From: Nansenia antarctica
Lineage: Eukaryota; Chordata; Actinopteri; Argentiniformes; Microstomatidae
Length of the DNA: 64,000 bases
Direction of reading: 5' to 3'
Assembly: GCA_963989245.1 (NCBI GenBank)
Contig: OZ022341.1
Coordinates: 61,316,233-61,380,232 of the forward strand
In this document: positions 36,336 through 49,553 of the stretch, piece after piece
How the letters are laid out: each line of letters starts with the position of its first letter
Position numbering within the stretch: position 1 is the first letter of the stretch
Position numbers and translations under genes: made by a program
The notes under the pieces: generated by a model
Told to the model about the DNA's origin: nothing
What the model saw: only the letters and a program-made list of their open reading frames with translations
The model's database searches: none

Positions 36336-37472
36336 GGAAGGGAGCGCGACGAAATGGACAGCCTTGGAGAACCGGTCGACGATGGTCAGGATGGTGTCCT
36401 TACCCCTGGACATGGGGAGGCCCGTCACAAAGTCCAGGGCTATGTGAGACCAAGGCCGACCGGGGATAGGAAGGGGGCACAGGAGACCCGCAGGCGGGCG
36501 ATGGGAGGCCTTGCTCCGAGAGCAGACAGTGCAAGCGCCCACGAACTCCCTAACGTCCCCCAGGAGAGTGGGCCACCAGAACCGCTGGCTGATGAACTCC
36601 GCCGTCCGGTGGACGCCGGGGTGACAGGCGAAATGGCTGGAGTGACCCCACTCTAGCACTTGTGGCCGGACAGCGGGGGGCACGAACAGCCGGTGCCGAG
36701 GTCCGTTGCCAGGGTCGGGCTGGGCACGCTGGGCCTGTCTTACCACCGACTCGATGGCCCAGGTGACGACACCCACCACCCGGGCTGGGGGAAGGATGGT
36801 GTCCAGGGTCCCCGGAACCTCAGGGGGCTCCCCCGGGAACAGCCGGGAGAGGGCGTCAGCCCTGACGTTCTTGGACCCCGGGCGGTAGGTGAGAGTATAG
36901 TCGAACCGGCTGAAGAAGAGGGCCCGCCGTGCCTGCCTGGAGTTCAGCCTCTTCGCCGTCCTCATGTAGGTCAGATTTTTGTGGTCTGACCACACGAGGA
37001 ACGGCAGCGTCGCTCCCTCCAACCAGTGTCTCCACTCCCCGAGGGCGGCGTTGATTGCCAGTAGTTCCTTATTGCCCACATCATAATTTCTCTCGGCTGG
37101 GTCGTAGCGCCGGGAGAAGTAGGCGCAAGGGTGGATCTTCTGGTCCTCCTCCGACCGCTGGGAGAGGACGGCCCCGACACCCGTGTCGGACGCATCCACC
37201 TCCACAATGAACTGCCTAGCCGGATCAGGGTGGGCCAACACCGGCGCAGTGGTGAAGAGGCCCTTAAGGGCAGAGAAGGCCGCCTCTGCCTCCGGGCTCC
37301 AGGAGAACGGGCGAGCCGTGGAGGTGCATGCGGTGAGGGGGGCCGCCACCTGGCTAAACCCCTTGATGAACCGCAGGGTAAACCCGGCGAACCCGAGGAA
37401 GCGCCGGTGTTGGGTTCGGTCGGTGGGCCGCGGCCACTCTACCACCGCCTTGATTTTGGCCCGGGTCAGCAC
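36335..37472 (-). pseudogene. Gypsy pol, RT thumb, RNase H and integrase N-terminal half
   Basis: The segment shows RT-connection sequence (KIKAVVEWPRPTDRTQHRRF) and RNase H motifs (FIVEVDASDTGVGAVLSQ, ELLAINAALGEW, VWSDHKNLTYM). Integrase follows with an HHCC zinc-binding module (CHPGVHRTAEFI.., CTVCSRSK) and the first catalytic Asp (ALDFVTGLP). It is joined by frameshifts to the segments on both sides (near 37470 and 36335). Confidence 0.85.
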
Positions 37473-38640
37473 GCATCCGCCCCTTTTCCACGACGTATCC
37501 CAGGTACGTCACGGAGGTGGAGTGGAAGACGCACTTCTCAGCCTTAACGTAGAGGCGGTTCTCCAGGAGCCGCTGCAGGACCAGACGTACGTGCTGGTGG
37601 TGTTCCTCCATGGTCCGGGAGAAGACCAAGATGTCTTTTATCATGTCCCTCAGCACGTCATTGACCAACTCCTGGAACACACCGGGTGCGTTGGATAGGC
37701 CGAAGGGCATCACTAAATACTCAAAGTGCCCCAGGTGGGTATTGAAACCGGTCTTCCACTCGTCCCCCTTCTTGACCCTAACCAGGTGATAGGCGTTGCG
37801 AAGGTCAAGCTTGGTGAACACCCGGGCGTGAGTGAGTGGCTCGAAAGTGGAACTCATAAGGGGGAGTGGGTACTTATTCTTAATAGTGATGTCATTTAAT
37901 TTATGGAAATCAATACAGGGCCTCAGGCCACCATCCTTCTTCGCCACAAAGAAGAAGCCCGCCGCTAGGGGGGAAGACGATGGTCTAATTACACCTGAGG
38001 CTAGGGACTCGGCAATATAATTACGCATCGCCTCCTTCTCCGGGACTGAGAGGTTGTAGAGACGACCCGTGGGGAGGGCTGCCCCGGGAAGGAGGTCGAT
38101 GGGACAATCATATGGCCGGTGAGGGGGAAGTGAAAGGGCTCGGTCCTTACTAAACACCGGGGCTACGTCGTGATAAACGGAGGGGACACCGGTGAGATCC
38201 GGGGGAGAGACTACGGGCCTGGGACCGCTGGACGGAGAGAGGGCGGAGCGCAGACAATTGGCATGACAAGCAATGCTCCAACCCAAAATCCGCCCAGTGG
38301 TCCAGGAGATGTGAGGATCGTGTCTCTCCAACCACGGCCTACCTAACACTAGGGGTGCAGTGGGTGCGTGTAAAACCAGGAAGCGTGCTGTCTCCACGTG
38401 ATTACCAGACAGACCTAGGGAACGACCGTCTATGGCCTGGGGAGACAAGGCGCTGTCAAGGGGAACGAGTGGAATACTGGCCTGACGAGCGAGTGTGATG
38501 TCCATTAAACATTCATCAGCCCCAGAATCAATAAGTACGCTGACGGACAGGGATTCCTTACCCCAGGAGAGGGTGGCTGGGAACAGACGGTTGAGGTCTC
38601 CGTTGGGCTGGGGGAACGAGGCACGGCTCACTAACAATCC
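37470..38640 (-). pseudogene. Gypsy pol, protease and reverse transcriptase
   Basis: The protease motif VLIDSGADECLMD (DSG active site) is intact. Reverse transcriptase blocks follow (FVAKKDGGLRPCIDFHKLN, FTKLDLRNAYHLVRV, YLVMPFGLSNAPGVFQ). Between DVLRDMI and DILVFS, near 37635-37640, the family's YLDD catalytic box is missing by an in-frame deletion of about eight residues, so the enzyme cannot be active. The frame then shifts near 37470. Confidence 0.88.
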
Positions 38641-38645
38641 CCCAA

Positions 38646-38843
38646 TTAGTGAGCCGGGTCTTTTGGGCGAGCCGGGTCTTTTGGGCAAGCCGGGCACGTC
38701 CGGAGAACATGTCCGGACCTCCCACAGTACAGACACAGTCGGTCCCGCATCCTCTGCTCTCTCTCCTCCTGAGACAGACGAGACCGGCCGATCTGCATCG
38801 GCTCCTCCCCCGACCCGGAAGTCGAAGGATCTGAGGGCAGCAT
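38646..38843 (-). pseudogene. Gypsy gag zinc-knuckle segment
   Basis: CLYCGRSGHVLRTCP is a CCHC zinc knuckle of gag nucleocapsid, here followed by a short tandem repeat (PKDPARPKDPA). It is in a different frame from the upstream gag piece, implying a frameshift near 38845. Confidence 0.8.
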
Positions 38844-38849
38844 GGGGAA

Positions 38850-39358
38850 TCAAGGGGGCAGGGCCGAGCGGGTTATCGCAGAGCTGGGGGAAGTGGGCGT
38901 ACGGCTGGGACCTGGGTGAAGGGGGACTATGGCGCGTTGGTTGCGCTCCTGGTGGCGCTCCCGCAGTCGCTCATCCATAAGCAGGGCCAGGGTGACTAGC
39001 TCGTGGAGCGAGTGCGGACGGTCCCGGACGATAAGGTCCTTTATCGTCTCGCTCAGCCCACACCGGTAGGCGCAACGGAGCGCCACGTCCCCCCATCCGC
39101 TGTTCGCGGCGAGGACCCGGAACTCGAGGGTGTACTCGGCAACGGACCTGGGACCCTGCAGGAGTCCTAGCAGCCTACTGGCCGCGTCCTCGCCGTCCGT
39201 GGGGTGGTCGAAAACAAAACAAAATTCCCGGCGGAAAGCCTCATAGTCATGAGCAAGTTGAGGGTCTCGGCCAACGACAGCTATGGCCCAACTGAGTGCC
39301 TTGTCGAAAAGTAGGGACATTACATAGGCAACCTTAGCCTCCCCCAAGGGAAATATGC
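38850..39358 (-). pseudogene. Gypsy gag capsid segment, truncated
   Basis: This frame of about 165 residues has the retrotransposon gag pattern (KVAYVMSLLFDKALSWA, YEAFRREFCFVFDHP, GPRSVAEYTLEFRVLAANSG, LIVRDRPHSLHELVTLAL). The N-terminal part of gag is missing; recognisable sequence begins only at about 39358. Confidence 0.85.
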
Positions 39359-39479
39359 CCCTCAGTTTCTTATCAATTGACCTGGATAAGCATGACTTTA
39401 AATCTGCTCAGAGATCAGATTATGTGTCCTTGTATCTAGACCTCCCGGACAGGCTGGCATGAAATTATTGTTGTTCAAC

Positions 39480-39962
39480 TAGAGCCTAATGTGAGAATTG
39501 AGAAACAGATGAAACAAGTCTTAGACTGTCGTAGACTAAAGACCCATCTCTTCAGGTTACACCTTAACTGCTCCTCCCGAGACATCTTCTGCCCCTCAGC
39601 ACTGCGTCTCCTAAAGACACCCGCTTTCCCCTTTACTGTGTCCCTAAAAACTTCTATTGCCCCCCTTGTACTGTTTCTCTGTTTCCGTGTAAAAAACAAA
39701 CAAAAAAAACCTAGGTTTAGAAGAAGGTTTTTCCTTCTATCAATGGCCCCGGGCCTGAGCTGGATTACTCTTCCTGCTACGACTGGTGGATTGATGACTC
39801 ACTTGCTTAGTATTCAAATGTATTGATTGTAAAGCCCAATGCACACAGCGTGCGATTTTGTCTCTCGACAACATTCGATTCGGGGCCGTGTGCCAAAATC
39901 GGGGCCGTGTGCATTGGCCTTAAGTCGCTTTGGAATAAGGTGTCTGCTAAATGCCAACAATT
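39480..39962 (+). mobile_element. LINE 3'-end copy (pair with 21275-21690)
   Basis: Reads GACTAAAGACCCATCTCTTC.., GCACTGCGTCTCCT.., CCTTCTATCAATGGCC and ends TAAGTCGCTTTGGAATAAGG..GTCTGCTAAATGCC. It is homologous to the inverted copy at 21 kb. An insert with a duplicated 'GGGGCCGTGTG' motif lies at about 39833-39918. It probably comprises the last coding bases plus 3' UTR of a non-LTR retrotransposon. Confidence 0.7.
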
Positions 39963-40923
39963 TTAATAATCCCCCTTCCCTTGTGGCCATATTGTAATAA
40001 CAGTTTCAGTGTTATTTTTCATATTGTTATTCAAATTAAAACATACCCGTTTAGACTTCAACTGTTTAATTTTTTCTAGGCTTGGAAAATATGTTTCACC
40101 CTGGGAATTTGGAACGTTGAGCACTGAGTCCAGAGTGGTTTCAGCCATCACCACTTAAATTCACAAATAGGCTCTCGCCAGAAATAGTCTCTCCCTGCCC
40201 CTCAAATTTTTTCCTCCTTGTGTATAATCTCTCTCTGTCCCCCTCCATCTTTTTCTTTTCCCTTTCCCTCACTCACATCACCCTCCAATCCTTACCCTTT
40301 CTCCATCTCTCTCTCTCTTGCTTTCTTCTTCCCGCTTCTCCATCTCAATCCTACCACCCTCCCTCCTCTCTCACACTCCCTCCTCTGTCTCTCTCTCTCT
40401 GTCTTTCACACATGCGCACACACACACATGTACACATGCACACACGCACACAAGCATGCACACCCACACCCACACACTCGCCCCCAGTTTCTCCTCCAAG
40501 TCCCTCCAGAGGTACCCCACTAATCCGTGCCTTTTTCTCATTTCACACTCCACGCTGTCATAGATGAATGCTAATAAGATCACTAGAGATTACCTGCTTT
40601 TCATTTTTTTAAAAGCCTCACATTTTAACCTCTATTCAAGGGGGTGAGTAGCATGAAAAAACATAGGTACTGTCATACTGAGCCTCATCCCTGTGTCTTA
40701 AATAGACAATGAACTGAAGAATGAACTATGAATGAACAATGAATGTGAATCATCAGGAATGCACGCAGGCTCTCAAGACACAGAGCCCCCGTGCATTTGA
40801 GGACAACCGGACCAGAAACATCGAACAACAGACATTGATAAGGGGCTAACATATAATGGCATGGTCTTTACCATATAATTACATGCTCTATACCTCCCCT
40901 GTTGGTAAGGGGTAAACGGAGAG

Positions 40924-40981
<58 letters not shown>

Positions 40982-43128
40982 TGTACAGCTAATCAAAACT
41001 GGGTTGTTATCCATCATCTTACATTGCATATAGATCTCATTCATATCATTGTGGTCATCTGATCATTTTATTGCGTCTGCACTAGCAGTGGTAACGTTAG
41101 CTTGTTGATCTCCATAACAGCCTCACCTCACTGCTCTACAGCTTCCCTGGCATCACAACAACCACGCAGACGGGGTGGCCTTGTGACATTTGATTGATAT
41201 GAGATTAATGTTGAATTAACAACCACGACGATCACATTCTTCTAAAACAACTGACCGCCTTCGTTTCAATCACAGCTATGGGAGCTTGGAGAATACTCCA
41301 ACTGTTGACACGTCTTTAGGAGAACCATGCTATGTGGCCCACCACCCGCCCCCATGAACGGCCCCCGGCAAGCCCAGGCACGGTATCATGCTGTGGGGGG
41401 CGATTGTGTCGGATCAACATCGGAAACCCCAGGCTTGGGGAGCCCTCACATTAAGCTTCATTTAAAATGCTGTATTGTGGCGGCCCGATAACACATAACA
41501 TGAAAGCAGCTGTCAGGCCCCATCAGGACAAAGGCCTGAGCAACGGCAAGCAAGTGGCCCCATACTGGGTTGCGGCAGGTGCGGACACCCCCGACACGGG
41601 ACGCCTAAGTGATATCATGGTGTTTTCGGTAAGGCTCCTCTCGCAAATTATCAGTGACATGCCCCGTGGCGGCAAAGTCACAAGTCAAAGAGCCCCCCCT
41701 TTACTCTCTCCCCTCGCTGGCATCTGATATCGTATGCATTAGATGCCGCATGCTGTTCATGGTAGAGAGAACACAGAGGACGAACAAGGGATTGGAGTGC
41801 CTTTGAAAAGAGGGGAAGGAAGGACCGCCATTTTTCTTCATGTGAAAGAAGGCCTTATTTCATATTAATCAATTAATTAACCCAGAGATAAAGGAAATGG
41901 AGGAGTAGCTCCAACACATGTAATCCCAGATAATAGAAATAAAACATTTCGATTGGTTGGTTTTTAGATGAAATGGGAGCTGCCGGGAAGTGGCTCATAC
42001 CATATTCGGTTTCAGCTGGGATCAAAACCGCTACATAATTGAATCTACATAATTCAAAGGAACTACTGTATCCGTCTCTCATTGCAGACTTCTCGTTCTC
42101 TCTATGACTGTCTTAAATCAGCTGGGGGGGGTATATGGAATCTCTCATTCACTCCACACGACACTAGCCGTACAGCTGCTAGTGTAAATGTTTAGGCCAA
42201 GTGTCTGGACATTTTTGATGGTGATTTTTGATGAAGGAAAAGCTGACGATCCAAGGGGTGAAACATTTTAAGGAATGATGGGATGGATAGAGGGGTCATG
42301 AGTGCTGGTGTTGCTGCTGCTGCACATAAAATGTCTGCTCTTGATTTGTGACCTGCTTCCTCTGCTCTCTCTGGATGATGGAGTTTGTGTGGAGAGATGC
42401 GGCCACTCCGTTCACACAGAGCTGCAGACCTCAACTTTATTTCACGGCCAGACACTTAAACCGGTTTTGTGTTTCAATACCCCATCCTAACCTTAAGGTA
42501 GACGTTTTTCCCAGTTTAATATGTCATCGTCTTACACCTAAAACCCACATCCGACCTTACCTCAGTGACACGTGTGCGTGGCCGAACTTTTGCTGGACTT
42601 TCTACAGCGTTGTCCTCACTGGACGCGTGTTTTTCTTACGGCTTTTGCGTGTTTACAGTGGAGCTGTTACAGTCAGCCCTATCTTTGTACATTGAGTTTG
42701 CCTTTGATAATGGACATCAATAATATCATGTTTCATTTCACTTCATTATGAAATGTTCTGGGTTCAGTCTCCGCTGCCATCCATCCTTAATGAGCGATTA
42801 GAAAAGTGAGTACAATGAGAACTCTGTGAGGAATTTAATGAGAGAGAGAGAGAGAGAGAGGGAGAAATCACTGAAAAAATACGGCCCTTCACCTGATGTT
42901 CTTTTAACTTATTAACATAATATAATTCTATGTGTGGTTGCTGCTTTGAAAAAGATAGCGGAAAAAATATATACATATTTACAGATGTAGACATTGAAAC
43001 TGTAGTCTATGTTGCTGGTAGATGATTTTCAGGTGGGTGGCACGCGGCGAAAATAGGCGACACTCTGACTCTCTAGCGAGCGAGCAAGCAGTAGGCCTCA
43101 GCGTGAGGCGCTTGTGAGATGTTAACAT
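39963..43128. other. Intronic stretch
   Basis: Contains a pyrimidine/CA-rich region (about 40227-40480) and (GT)n at 40926-40980. No splice-flanked exon of recognisable family was found. Confidence 0.5.
40926..40980 (+). repeat. (GT)n microsatellite
   Basis: About 27 pure GT units. Confidence 0.95.
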
Positions 43129-43322
43129 GGGCGCTTAGGTGGCGTAGCGGGTTAAGCTTTGACCATGTAACCGCAGGGTCCCCGGTTCGATTCCGTCCGG
43201 GGACATGTCCTGCATGTCATCCCTCCTCTCTCTCACCCATCCTTCCTGTCTAAATGTCTACTGTATCTGTCAATAAAAATAAAAAATATGAGTGGGACTG
43301 CCCCACTCAGAAAAAAAAGGGC
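43129..43322 (+). mobile_element. tRNA-derived SINE
   Basis: The head has an A-box-like GGCGTAGCGGGTTAAGC and a good B box GGTTCGATTCC. The body contains CTGCATGTCATCCCTCCTC and CTTCCTGTCTAAATGTC, as in common fish SINEs, and the 3' end is A-rich (CAATAAAAATAAAAAATA). It does not fold as a complete tRNA with acceptor pairing. Confidence 0.8.
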
Positions 43323-44013
43323 ACCTAAATGAGACTCACACGCGCCGCTGAGGTAAGGTAAGGTTGACGCAGCATGTGGGTTTCAGCCCTTAGACAGAGC
43401 CAATCATTGACAGAGAATAACCATTTATAAACGATTTCTGCCTAACATCATAATGTAGATGTGTTGACCAAACAGTGCAGGACTTTACTTAGCCCCACAT
43501 TGTAGCCATGATCATTTCCTATTTCTAGCCTAGCTTCAGTACAGACATTAGCCTCATAACCATGACGTGACGCAACAGTTTGCACTCGACTGCTGGAATG
43601 GGGGAAAAGATTAACAACGGCAACGGGAGATCCCGTCGACTTAATTGGAAAAGGAACAGACACTCAAATTTAAGAGAACACCATGGTGGTACAACCACCT
43701 CCATACGCCTCCATACGCCTCCCACAGCCCCTATGCCGGCCTCCATCAGATAAACTGTGAGGACGGCTATGCCATGTCTGCCAGAAACTTAAGACACAAC
43801 AGAGCTCTCGTGTTCAGGGTGGCGTCCGGGTTATTTCAAGTTCTCCCGTCTGGTAAGGTCCCCCAGCTAGCTGTTACACATCTATCACAGTCCGGGTAAT
43901 GCATGCGTGTCACACAACATACATCAGCCTGTCACTCTGTTGGGAGGTTCTCTAGAAGGCTGGGGACGACATGGCTTCATCACAGGAGACATTATGGTAG
44001 ACAGAAAAGATGA
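43323..44013. other. Intronic stretch
   Basis: No gene seen. CTCCATACGC is tandemly duplicated near 43700-43719. Confidence 0.45.
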
Positions 44014-45105
44014 GGTTTTTTTACATAATCTGATCCATTAGGTGTTTATTAATGCCTGTGTGGTGTTATTTTTAAAATGTTGACATTTTGGAGTTAGTAA
44101 TTCATAAAATACAAAGGTTCCATCTCACAAAACATAATGGAATGTAAAAACTTTGACGCTCAATATCTCTGAACGACCCTAAACGGAGATAGAACCTTAT
44201 AATTCTAAGCTTACGAGTTTATTGGTCTATAGGTCAACAACATATGTGTTTCGTATTTCTGGCACTACAGTAAATACATCTTATATATCCAAGGAAAAAT
44301 AATTATTCAATTCAGGGAATTTCGAGCCTAATTTCTAATATTTCATTACAGTATACTACGTTTTTACCTCATTAGTCACTTCTAATGCAATTCCTACAAG
44401 ACAAATCCTTTAGATCAGAAGTGTGTCTACTGAATTTTTAGGTCTCCTTTTGTTTCAATGATCTGACCTATAATGTAAACTGTTGTATAACGTATTGACG
44501 TGAAATCATGAAGACTTACCAGACTTTGTGTAATGGCCTGAAATACCACAGTCTTTCACATGAGTACTTAGGCCCCCAAAACTCCTGCAAGCTAATCATC
44601 CACTACCTCTGTTTAGTCTTGGGGGGTTTAGATGGAGTCTGTATTGTCTAGGAACTCTATACAGACTGTGGCTTAGAGCCAGAAAACCACTTTAGGGCAA
44701 AACCTACCTTTCTCACTGGAGAACCATATTTGACATTAAGTTAAATGTCAATGGTGAGACAGAACACAGTTAGTCATCAGTCTTGGTTGAGCATTTACTA
44801 ATCTCGTGGTGAGTTTCCTGAAAGCTTTGTAGCTGTTGCAGTTATTTTTTTTCCACCTCGGTCCAGATCATTCGTCTAGCAGAGAAGCGCTTCATTCGGC
44901 ATGTCATGAGCTTAGAATTATAAGGTTCTATCTCCGTTTAGGGTAGTTCATAGATATTGAGCGTCAAAGTTTTTACATTCCATTATGTTTTGTGAGATGG
45001 AACCTTTGTATTTTATTAATTACTAACTAAGAAATGTCAACATTTTAAAAATAACACCACACAGGCATTAATAAACACCTAATGAATCAGATTATGTAAA
45101 AAACT
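44014..45105. mobile_element. Inverted-repeat element with 200-bp arms
   Basis: The left arm (44014-44211) is the near-perfect reverse complement of the right arm (44911-45105), around a non-coding centre of about 700 bp. The inner end of each arm carries GGAGATAGAACCTTATAATT. A third copy of that motif lies just outside the right arm (45121-45140) in direct orientation relative to the left one. No transposase frame is present. The target duplication is unclear. Confidence 0.8.
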
Positions 45106-45365
45106 ATTTTTTCCAAAAATGGAGATAGAACCTTATAATTCTAACGTCACGAAATGTTCTTCATTCACAGATAAGAGAATTTTGACCAAACCTAAATGTT
45201 ATAATTGTAACTATCTGATAGGCTGATATTAGATATCATAGAATATAGTGCATTATCCCGCTTTTTGCAAGGCAAGGCAAAGTACATCTAACGTCAACAA
45301 CATGTCTCTTTGTTTCACCAGACTATTTACAACATCATACACTCCATGTGCTCCAGTTCAGTCAT

Positions 45366-45727
45366 TTGTGACAGCAGCTGGTGAAAGTGGGAACAAGTCG
45401 GAAACCGAGCAAATGTTCAGACTTTTGTTCTGAAAAATCGAAATAAATGTCAACATTGTTGAAAATCAATGACACACTCGCTAGCCAAGCCAAAATATTG
45501 GAATGCAATGGATTCAGGCTTTTGCTAACAATGTAAAGTAGTGTTATAGTTAATTCGGTAGTAGTGGGGATTACTCACCGAATCCATTGCATTGCAATAT
45601 CTTATATGTCATTGATTTTCAACAATGTTGAAATGTATTTACATTTTTCTGAATACAAGTCTGAACATTTTGATTGGTTGCTGACTTGTTCCTGCTACTG
45701 TCACATTTTCACCAGCTGCTGTCACAT
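45366..45727. mobile_element. Foldback MITE (hairpin), pair with 26152-26459
   Basis: The left half (TGTGACAGCAGCTGGTGAAA.., AAATGTTCAGACTTTTGTTC.., AACATTGTTGAAAATCAATG) reappears as its reverse complement on the right, leaving a loop of about 60-70 bp (45519-45580). The loop block is shared with the 26-kb copy. Confidence 0.75.
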
Positions 45728-46406
45728 TTTGTCTCACACTGACATGTCTCCACCATACTTCAGCAATGAAAGAAGTTACTGTATATCGTGACATTTCTGA
45801 CATAATATTGTGAGTGAGAGAATGTGTCTATGGCCCAACCCTACCATTGCATTGTTGTGGGGCTGGGGGGTTGAGAGCCATAAAGTGACATGTTAGCTAT
45901 GAACCGTTCAGGAAACCCTTGACTGGTCAGCATATTGAGGTGACAACAGGAGTGAAGGGTAGAGAGAGACCAAGAGTGTATACTGTAGCCTGGAACTGGA
46001 ACTGGAAGTATAGACGTGCCACTGGTGGTTAACGGGCAAATCTGGCAAGGTAATTAGCTGAAACCCAAAGCCTGACGGCGGCAATTGTGAAAGCTGGTGA
46101 CACGCTCTGCGAAAACAACCTAATGGCTGTCTCTGCTAATGACCATCAGGGTGGGCCTATCACTCTGACTCATTTGACAGTCAGAGTCTAAAAGTTCCAT
46201 TGACATCCGGAGAAATGTTTAGTAACTAACCTCCAGTTCATACAATATGATGCCTTCACTACTCCCTCCTCACAACCTTGGTCTGAATTCACTCGTCGTT
46301 TCTGTGCTTGACAAAGGAAATGAAGGATGTGTGCACTGATAAGTATGTATCTGTCTTGGCAATTCTTATCAAATTCACCCGCACGCACACGCACGCATGC
46401 ACACAC

Positions 46407-46473
<67 letters not shown>

Positions 46474-47459
46474 TGGCAAAGCCCCAAAGGTGAGATCCCT
46501 GTTTCTGCACTGTCATGCTGACCAATTGCGTCATTAGCACTGACTGCAAAGTGCAGTGTTAGCTACCTCTGTAGCTATGATGGTAGCTATGCGCATAGAC
46601 AAAGGCAGAACAGGCCTCCTCCTATTGAAGACTGTGAAATAGATGCACAATCTTATTGCTTCAATGTTATTAAATTCAAATGGATTTCAATGTACTTTTT
46701 GCAATGACATTTGGACATCCGTCGCTGGCCCAGGCTGCTGCAGAGTGTCATATCGTTTCTGATTGGCTGCAGGCATTTTCTGCCAGTCATGCCTCCAGCT
46801 ACTGCCTGCTACAGTAGGCTTAAGGAGTATTAGGAAAGCGGACTATCTTAATGGACTCTCATGAGGTTACAATGAGAACTCTGTGAGGAATTTAATTGAA
46901 TGAATGATTAATCTGAATCTGGATTTTGCATTTGAACATCCACAATGTGTTAAGCCCTCTAACTATATTCCAAATATTGTATGAATGCAGGTAATGATAT
47001 GTGTAATTTTGGTGAACATGCTCTATTACATACACAGTGCTTACCCCTGTAGATATCGATCCAAGCCTGGTCTTCCATTTCAATTGAGGGATTGGATTAT
47101 CTATGGCTCCTGAGCCGCTGCCTGGTCGATCGCTGCATGCTGATATTAGAGTCCCAAAACACCCTTAACCTCTCTCCCTCTCTGCCTAGAGCTAGGGTTG
47201 TTTGCACTTTCTAGTAGCATTGATGTATTCTTTTAAGCTGTCATCCATCCCCCCCAATACCATCAATCCATTCATCCAACCATCCGAATCCATCCATCCA
47301 TCCATCCATCCATGCCCCATCTCTATTTAAACACTATTAACTGTTTCTGACCTCTATCCACCTCTGGGTTCATTTTGTAATGTATTTTTTTTGTAATCTC
47401 TTGTTTTATGTGTGATCTGTCCTTACTGATGTCTGGCAAAGGTGTTACTATGAAAGACA

Positions 47460-47460
<1 letters not shown>
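45728..47460. other. Intronic stretch with (CA)n
   Basis: Contains (CA)n at 46399-46470. A 29-bp block beginning TACAATGAGAACTCTGTG (46869-46897) is shared with 42811-42839. No exon recognised. Confidence 0.5.
46399..46470 (+). repeat. (CA)n microsatellite
   Basis: CA/CG-interrupted start followed by a pure CA run. Val-Cys and His-Thr frames across it are artefacts. Confidence 0.95.

Positions 47461-47461
<1 letters not shown>

Positions 47462-47495
<34 letters not shown>
47462..47495 (+). repeat. (CA)n microsatellite
   Basis: About 17 CA units, about 180 bp before the GT/GA compound repeat. Confidence 0.9.
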
Positions 47496-47498
<3 letters not shown>

Positions 47499-47673
47499 AT
47501 TGGCCCAAATACGTTCATGAGGGCATGCACATACCCATACACATGTGAGTGTGCAAACACACATGCAAACACACATGCACACACACATACGTACACTAAC
47601 CAAATCTCTTTGATGTCCGGCAGAATGGGAAAAGGGGCTTCTCTCATCTCATGAAGTATTCATACAGTGTGTG

Positions 47674-49152
<1,479 letters not shown>

Positions 49153-49169
49153 ATGGATTGGAAAGAACT
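49153..49169 (+). CDS. kif26: Proposed alternative first coding exon of kif26
   Basis: ATGGATTGGAAAGAACT is followed at once by the consensus donor GTAAGT. The ATG has A at -3 and G at +4 (strong Kozak), and a TAG stop lies in frame two codons upstream. The exon ends in phase 2 (CT), exactly the phase needed to join the exon at 58798. The joined reading is MDWKEL-AAQKLSLSSKRK. This would make a shorter protein that skips the upstream N-terminal region, including the exon at 24397, but keeps the segment leading into the motor. A pyrimidine-rich acceptor ends at 49136, so a small exon of 33 nt is possible. The sequence features are seen directly; use in vivo is inferred. Confidence 0.55.
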
Positions 49170-49254
49170 GTAAGTAGCATGGATCTCTGTGTTATCTGTC
49201 AATTCATTCCATCTCCTCTTAGGGGATTCATGAGGGTTAAACACTTGAATGAAA

Positions 49255-49472
49255 GGATGGATAGTCACCTTTTTTGAAAGTCGCCAGTGTTGTACCTCGA
49301 AAAACTTTATTTCCTTTCAGTGAAAGAGATTGCTTTTCATCCACCCCTTCTATTTATCTTTGTGAGGTCATTTTCTAAAGCCTGACTCTTACACTCTGTG
49401 GGGGGGGCGGGGAGGGGGGGGGCATGTTCTTAATTCTTCATCTTAATCCTTAAACTCTGATTCTCTCTCTCA

Positions 49473-49553
<81 letters not shown>

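Larger units (their letters stand above)
34606..39360 (-). mobile_element. Ty3/gypsy chromovirus, 5'-truncated and decayed
   Basis: On the minus strand this holds part of gag, zinc knuckle, protease, reverse transcriptase, RNase H, integrase with a chromodomain, a polypurine tract and one LTR. Gag similarity begins abruptly near 39358, and no 5' LTR or primer site is found up to the LINE fragment at about 39480. The reading frame is broken in several places, and the reverse transcriptase active-site box is deleted. It is an old, dead copy lying antisense to kif26. The domain order places integrase after RNase H, as in Ty3/gypsy elements. Confidence 0.92.

Noticed and set aside
43129..43210. 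tRNA-like A and B boxes suggesting a tRNA gene.
   Set aside because: There is no acceptor-stem pairing, and a SINE body and A-rich tail follow.
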